Shown here: positions 6,382 through 9,012 of the stretch, piece after piece
Layout of the letters: the number at the start of each line of letters is the position of its first letter
Numbering within the stretch: the stretch's first letter is position 1
Assembly (NCBI GenBank): GCA_945787595.1
Contig: CALZJV010000655.1
Span: 1 to 9,012 of the forward strand
DNA from: an uncultured Desulfobacterales bacterium
GTDB lineage: Bacteria > Desulfobacterota > Desulfobacteria > Desulfobacterales > JAFDCJ01
DNA length: 9,012 bases
Reading direction: 5' to 3'
The notes under the pieces: generated by a model
Databases searched by the model: none
The model's input: only the letters and a program-made list of their open reading frames with translations
Told to the model about the DNA's origin: nothing
Translations under genes and position numbers: made by a program

Positions 6382-7821
6382 TCAGGACTCATGATGGTGC
6401 CATTCGTGCTGATAGTCATCTTTTCTTTTGTTTACATATCGAACCAGCCGCTTTTCGATATCCGGATCAATATCTGGTTTTTCGTATTCGGTGAGTCGCT
6501 TTTCAAGAAGATTTCCCGCTCTTTGGGCAAGGTCTTGCGGCGCCATTTCAAGCCATTGGTTGTGCGTTGTTCGGATACTCAGATCGGGCATGAAAAATTC
6601 GTCCCGGCAACGCACCACGGTGTGGTCCTCCATCAGATAATTTCCGGTGGTCCTCAGCTCTTTGATCAAATCAAAGGCAAACGCGTCCTCCGTAAGCTCG
6701 ATAGGATTCATCAATTTTTTCAGAGCACCGCAAAGGTCTTCGTCGGCGATGAACTTCTCATAGCTCATGGCAAGCATAGAGCCGTATGTGCCGCAGGCGT
6801 GGAGGCTTACATGCACGCCGCTCAGCGCCGCCGTGGTCAGCATCATAGCCGACTCCATACCGGCCTGGTAGTCGAGGCAGAACGACTCGGTCAGGGCCCC
6901 CTGGCTCCGACAGGGCATGTTGTAGTACCGTCCCATGGCCGTAACGATGGCAACGTGCTTGGCATCTTCAGGCGAGGCGTTAATGTAACCGCCGGTTTTC
7001 ATTTCCATAGGGCTGCCGCCCAGACCGTAGACGATGGGCGTGCCGGGATTGATAAGCTGCGCCAGGCAGATGCCTGCCAGGGTTGTCGCGTTGGAGATCA
7101 CCAAAGACCCGGCAATAGTGATCGGGCCGCTCGCTCCCAGGGTGCAGGCCGAATGGATGATCAGCGGCTGTCCGGCTTCGGCAAATACCATTATGGATTC
7201 GATCATCTCAGTAGCGAACTGCAATGGCGACAGGGAGTCGATCAGCGAGATCATTACCGGCTCATCCGTACTGCCCCAGATCATCTCCGCCAGCTTCAGG
7301 GAATCTCTGGCAGCCGTTTCAGAAACAGAACTTCCCATAATGGGCTTATCAGTCAGTAGCATGGTTGCCAGCAGGATATCCAAATGAGCCGTTTCCGAGG
7401 GCACGTCGTTGGGCTGCACCACGATGGAACTGTTAAAGTCCAGATGCTTTGAAGTCTGAACCAGCTTGCAGAACTTTTGAACGTCTGTCACTGTGGCGTC
7501 CCGCTTCTCTCCGGAAGGCTCGATGATGAACGGAGGACCATATCCAGGGGCCATGACGAAATGGTTGTCGCCGATTCTGATACGCTTTTCCGGATTTCTG
7601 GCCTTTATTGTAAACGCCGGCGGAACGGTCTCCATGGTTTTCCGGATATCTTTTTCATCGAAAAATACCATTTCTCCATCTGTACGAAAGCCATGTTTTT
7701 TAAATATTCCCAGAGCCTTTTCGCTGGGGAATTTAATACCGGTATCCCGCAGCAGTTCCAGAGAGTACTTGTGAATGGTATCCAGGGTTTTTTGCTCAAA
7801 GTTAATGATCGCTCTGTTCAT
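6382..7821 (-). CDS. MttB-superfamily (trimethylamine methyltransferase family) protein, non-pyrrolysine type
   Basis: The family moves a methyl group from a quaternary or tertiary amine to a cognate corrinoid protein. At 479 residues this one has family length and looks complete. Visible hallmarks are the N-terminal helix HKYSLELLRDTGIKFPSE, APGYGPPFIIEPSG (91-104), the PSETAHLDILLATM region (141-154), AQLINPGTPIVYG (254-266), RSQGALTESFCLDYQAGME (305-323) and the C-terminal NQWLEM segment. The reading frame has no in-frame TAG, so it is not the pyrrolysine-containing trimethylamine enzyme. Relatives without pyrrolysine act on glycine betaine, proline betaine, carnitine and similar compounds, but the substrate cannot be told here. 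The protein ends with a His-rich tail (HEWHHHES). It lies 28 nt after a truncated URO-D-family gene. No corrinoid protein gene is in view. A modest AGGGA Shine-Dalgarno precedes ATG 7821. Confidence 0.88.
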   Translation of the reverse strand: MNRAIINFEQKTLDTIHKYSLELLRDTGIKFPSEKALGIFKKHGFRTDGEMVFFDEKDIRKTMETVPPAFTIKARNPEKRIRIGDNHFVMAPGYGPPFIIEPSGEKRDATVTDVQKFCKLVQTSKHLDFNSSIVVQPNDVPSETAHLDILLATMLLTDKPIMGSSVSETAARDSLKLAEMIWGSTDEPVMISLIDSLSPLQFATEMIESIMVFAEAGQPLIIHSACTLGASGPITIAGSLVISNATTLAGICLAQLINPGTPIVYGLGGSPMEMKTGGYINASPEDAKHVAIVTAMGRYYNMPCRSQGALTESFCLDYQAGMESAMMLTTAALSGVHVSLHACGTYGSMLAMSYEKFIADEDLCGALKKLMNPIELTEDAFAFDLIKELRTTGNYLMEDHTVVRCRDEFFMPDLSIRTTHNQWLEMAPQDLAQRAGNLLEKRLTEYEKPDIDPDIEKRLVRYVNKRKDDYQHEWHHHES

Positions 7822-7849
7822 TGTGTTTATTCCCTAACGTTTCCACTTT

Positions 7850-8431
7850 TTAAATGTAGTCCACACCCAATTTGATCAGGGCTCGTCCGATCTCGATGTC
7901 CAGAGGCACCAATGCATCCTGAAGGGCACGAACCAGTTCCGGGTTATCGTACATGTCGGCCATTATTTCGTTGGTGCCCCTCAGCCGGGTGGCGATGGTA
8001 AAAGGGGATATGTATTCGCAGGCAATCGGGACCTCTCCCTTCAGTTCTTTCTTCAGGATGGATACGCCCTTTAAAAACCGTTCCATGCGGTTGGTGTACA
8101 CATCGGCTTTGGCGATGCGGTCAACGTCCGCCATCGATCTGATGGTGGTCTTCTCAATGACCGGAAAAACATCTTCGGAAAAGCTGACCTTGCAGTCCAA
8201 AGCCTCGGAGATGATCCCGCCAATCAGACCCATGCCCACCATTACCCAGTCGAACTCAAACTCATCCAAAGCAGCCATGTGGGCGTCTGCCATGGCCTGA
8301 TCCTCAAGCAGGGCAGCTCCGAAAGTGGAGCCGAAATAGGTACAGATCGGGGCTTCATAAAAAAGGGCATTGGGAACCCGGTCCACCGGTTTGAGGTTGA
8401 TGGCCGCATCCATTCTCTCAGTGGCATTCAT
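7850..8431 (-). pseudogene. N-terminal half of a URO-D/MtaA-family methyltransferase-like protein
   Basis: The 193 residues match the front half of the uroporphyrinogen decarboxylase-like family, which includes methylcobalamin:CoM and other corrinoid methyltransferases, normally about 340-380 residues. Recognisable parts are the opening ATERMDAAINLKPVDRVPNA, the segment DWVMVGMGLIGG, the SEDVFPVIEKTTI strand, and SPFTIATRLRGTNEIMADMY, followed by the helix ending IKLGVDYI. Relatives continue after this point with the barrel's second half, where zinc-binding methyltransferases carry their His/Cys ligands; here a TAA follows at once. Only 28 nt separate it from the MttB-family start, so the missing half is not nearby. 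A good AAGGAG site (8441-8446) precedes ATG 8431, so the fragment could be translated. Next to MttB, a methyl-transfer role for the intact ancestor is likely. A genuine half-size protein is possible but I know of no reason to expect one. Confidence 0.78.
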
Positions 8432-8440
8432 TCACCATTT

Positions 8441-8446
8441 CTCCTT
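8441..8446 (-). promoter_or_regulatory. Shine-Dalgarno of the URO-D-family gene
   Basis: AAGGAG on the minus strand lies 9 nt before ATG 8431. It sits between the stop of the ThDP-enzyme scrap and the next start, so the translation signal survives although both flanking genes are truncated. Confidence 0.65.
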
Positions 8447-8461
8447 TCTATTAATTTAATA

Positions 8462-8656
8462 TTAGTGAGTCAGGCGAGCACATGTATCCGCCATGAAAGC
8501 GACGGAGCGCTCATCCCTGGCCGGCACATGCCGAATGCGGGCAGTGGCTTGGCAAGGGGCATCATAAAGAGGAAAGCTGGTATCTGCGGGTACGCCAAAT
8601 ATATACTCTACCCCGTATGCCAGAAGCATTTCAACCACAGCCTGCGCGCCAGTCAT
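8462..8656 (-). pseudogene. N-terminal scrap of an acetolactate-synthase-like ThDP-dependent enzyme
   Basis: These 64 residues match the start of the pyrimidine-binding domain of acetolactate-synthase-like enzymes, which are normally around 550 residues long. The signature runs MTGAQAVVEMLLAYGVEYIF, then GVPADTSFPLYDA, then RDERSVAFMADTCARLT. The Glu in RDERS aligns with the catalytic ThDP-activating glutamate of the family, but the rest of that domain and the whole cofactor-binding domain are missing. The frame stops two codons after the usual ARLTG position. Several conserved positions look altered: GVPG is GVPA, DAL is DAP, AYARL is TCARL, as expected in a decaying gene. ATG 8656 is preferred over TTG 8671 because an AGG lies 7 nt upstream and the family usually begins near this point. 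It is 30 nt upstream of the URO-D-family start and reads in the same direction. Confidence 0.75.
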
Positions 8657-8742
8657 GGGTACGCCTGTCAACTATCATTAGGCGTCGATCATCTTCTGAA
8701 GAATTCCAAGTCCCGGCTGTTTAGGCTGTTTAACTATCTAAG

Positions 8743-8865
8743 CTTTTTCCAAGACGGCGCTTGAAAAAAGTGGCCCCTGCGGGACAGCCAGGGCGCTGGC
8801 TGTTTAGCAACGCAGATTCGTGGTGTCTGGTGTCAGCCCAGCCGCCGGCCAAAAAAAACGGCCGG
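8743..8865. other. Cluster of three hairpins in the gene-free right-hand region
   Basis: No convincing gene lies between 8657 and the window end. Three separate inverted repeats are seen. CTTTTTCCAAG (8743-8753) pairs with CTTGAAAAAAG (8760-8770) with one mismatch. ACAGCCAG (8784-8791) and CTGGCTGT (8796-8803) form a perfect 8-bp stem with a 4-nt loop. CCGGCC (8845-8850) and GGCCGG (8860-8865) flank an A-rich loop. None is followed by a T-run of terminator quality on either strand. The cluster is upstream of the minus-strand genes and could be their leader or simply repeat debris. Confidence 0.5.
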
Positions 8866-8907
8866 TCTAATCAAAGAAGAAACTCTAAAAAAACGAATAA
8901 CAAGCAA

Positions 8908-8921
8908 CGAGTGACGAGTGA
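8908..8921. repeat. Tandem CGAGTGA heptads
   Basis: Two exact copies of CGAGTGA are followed by the degenerate copy CGAATTA. The seven-base unit length matches the ATTGAAG heptads at 4354-4374, so both may belong to one class of intergenic repeat tract. Confidence 0.55.
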
Positions 8922-8962
8922 CGAATTAAGGAATTCTTTCTATTTTATTATTTAAAAGAGCA

Positions 8963-8978
8963 GAGCGAAGCGACATCC
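8963..8978 (-). repeat. Third copy of the GGATGTCGCTTCGCTC core
   Basis: On the minus strand this reads GGATGTCGCTTCGCTC, identical to 1282-1297 and one base different from 4381-4396. It is preceded by AATTGT rather than the ATTGAAGATTTG seen with the other two copies, so only the core is shared. Confidence 0.65.
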
Positions 8979-9012
8979 ACAATTCGTTCCGCCTCCGGCG
9001 GATCAATCGTCA

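Noticed and set aside
8679..8735. Minus-strand peptide ending GLGILQKMIDA as the tail of a lost upstream gene
   Set aside because: It is only about 19 codons between stops with no recognisable domain; chance cannot be excluded.
8743..8770. Hairpin as a rho-independent terminator
   Set aside because: On both strands the T-run precedes the stem and the A-run follows it, the reverse of a terminator.
8760..8850. Possible cobalamin riboswitch on the minus strand (GGCTGACACCAGACACC, later CCCGCAGGGGCCACT)
   Set aside because: The fragments only loosely resemble the conserved boxes and are in the wrong order; no overall fold is apparent.

Overview
The window looks like a chromosomal stretch from an uncultured anaerobic or facultative bacterium with roughly balanced GC. 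The closest fit is a Desulfobacterota (Desulfobacterales-like) genome, judging from a 2-oxoacid dehydrogenase operon, a PAS-PAS-SpoIIE phosphatase, a non-pyrrolysine MttB-family methyltransferase next to a URO-D-family gene, and gaps full of AT-rich inverted repeats. The taxonomic guess is inference; no rRNA or other marker gene is present.

Left half, plus strand (1-4324): a pyruvate-dehydrogenase-type operon in the order E1 alpha (3' end only), E1 beta, E2, E3. E1 alpha and E1 beta overlap by 8 nt. The E1 beta-E2 and E2-E3 gaps (257 and 294 nt) hold repeat sequence rather than genes. E1 beta and E2 look complete with all key residues. E3 does not: about 45 residues that should carry the NAD-binding glycine motif are missing in frame, and about 20 C-terminal residues are gone.

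Middle (4325-6376): a 381-nt gap with two different repeat families, then a plus-strand signalling gene with a coiled coil, two PAS domains and a SpoIIE/RsbU-type PP2C phosphatase domain. This protein also appears to lack a short conserved block (the AGH region) in frame.

Right half, minus strand (6382-8656), read right to left: an N-terminal scrap of an acetolactate-synthase-like ThDP enzyme, the N-terminal half of a URO-D/methylcobalamin methyltransferase-family protein, and a full-length MttB-family methyltransferase. The phosphatase and MttB genes converge tail to tail with 5 nt between stop codons. Together the MttB and URO-D genes suggest a corrinoid-dependent demethylation locus, but no corrinoid protein is in view and two of the three genes are broken.

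Right edge (8657-9012): no convincing gene. It holds several hairpins, heptanucleotide tandem repeats and a third copy of a repeat core also found twice in the left half.

The most notable feature is the pattern of losses. Two internal deletions keep the frame, and three genes are cut short at the 3' end with clean stops. This is either reductive decay by deletion or a recurrent assembly or consensus artefact, and the sequence alone cannot separate the two. I see no convincing novel defence or mobile system.
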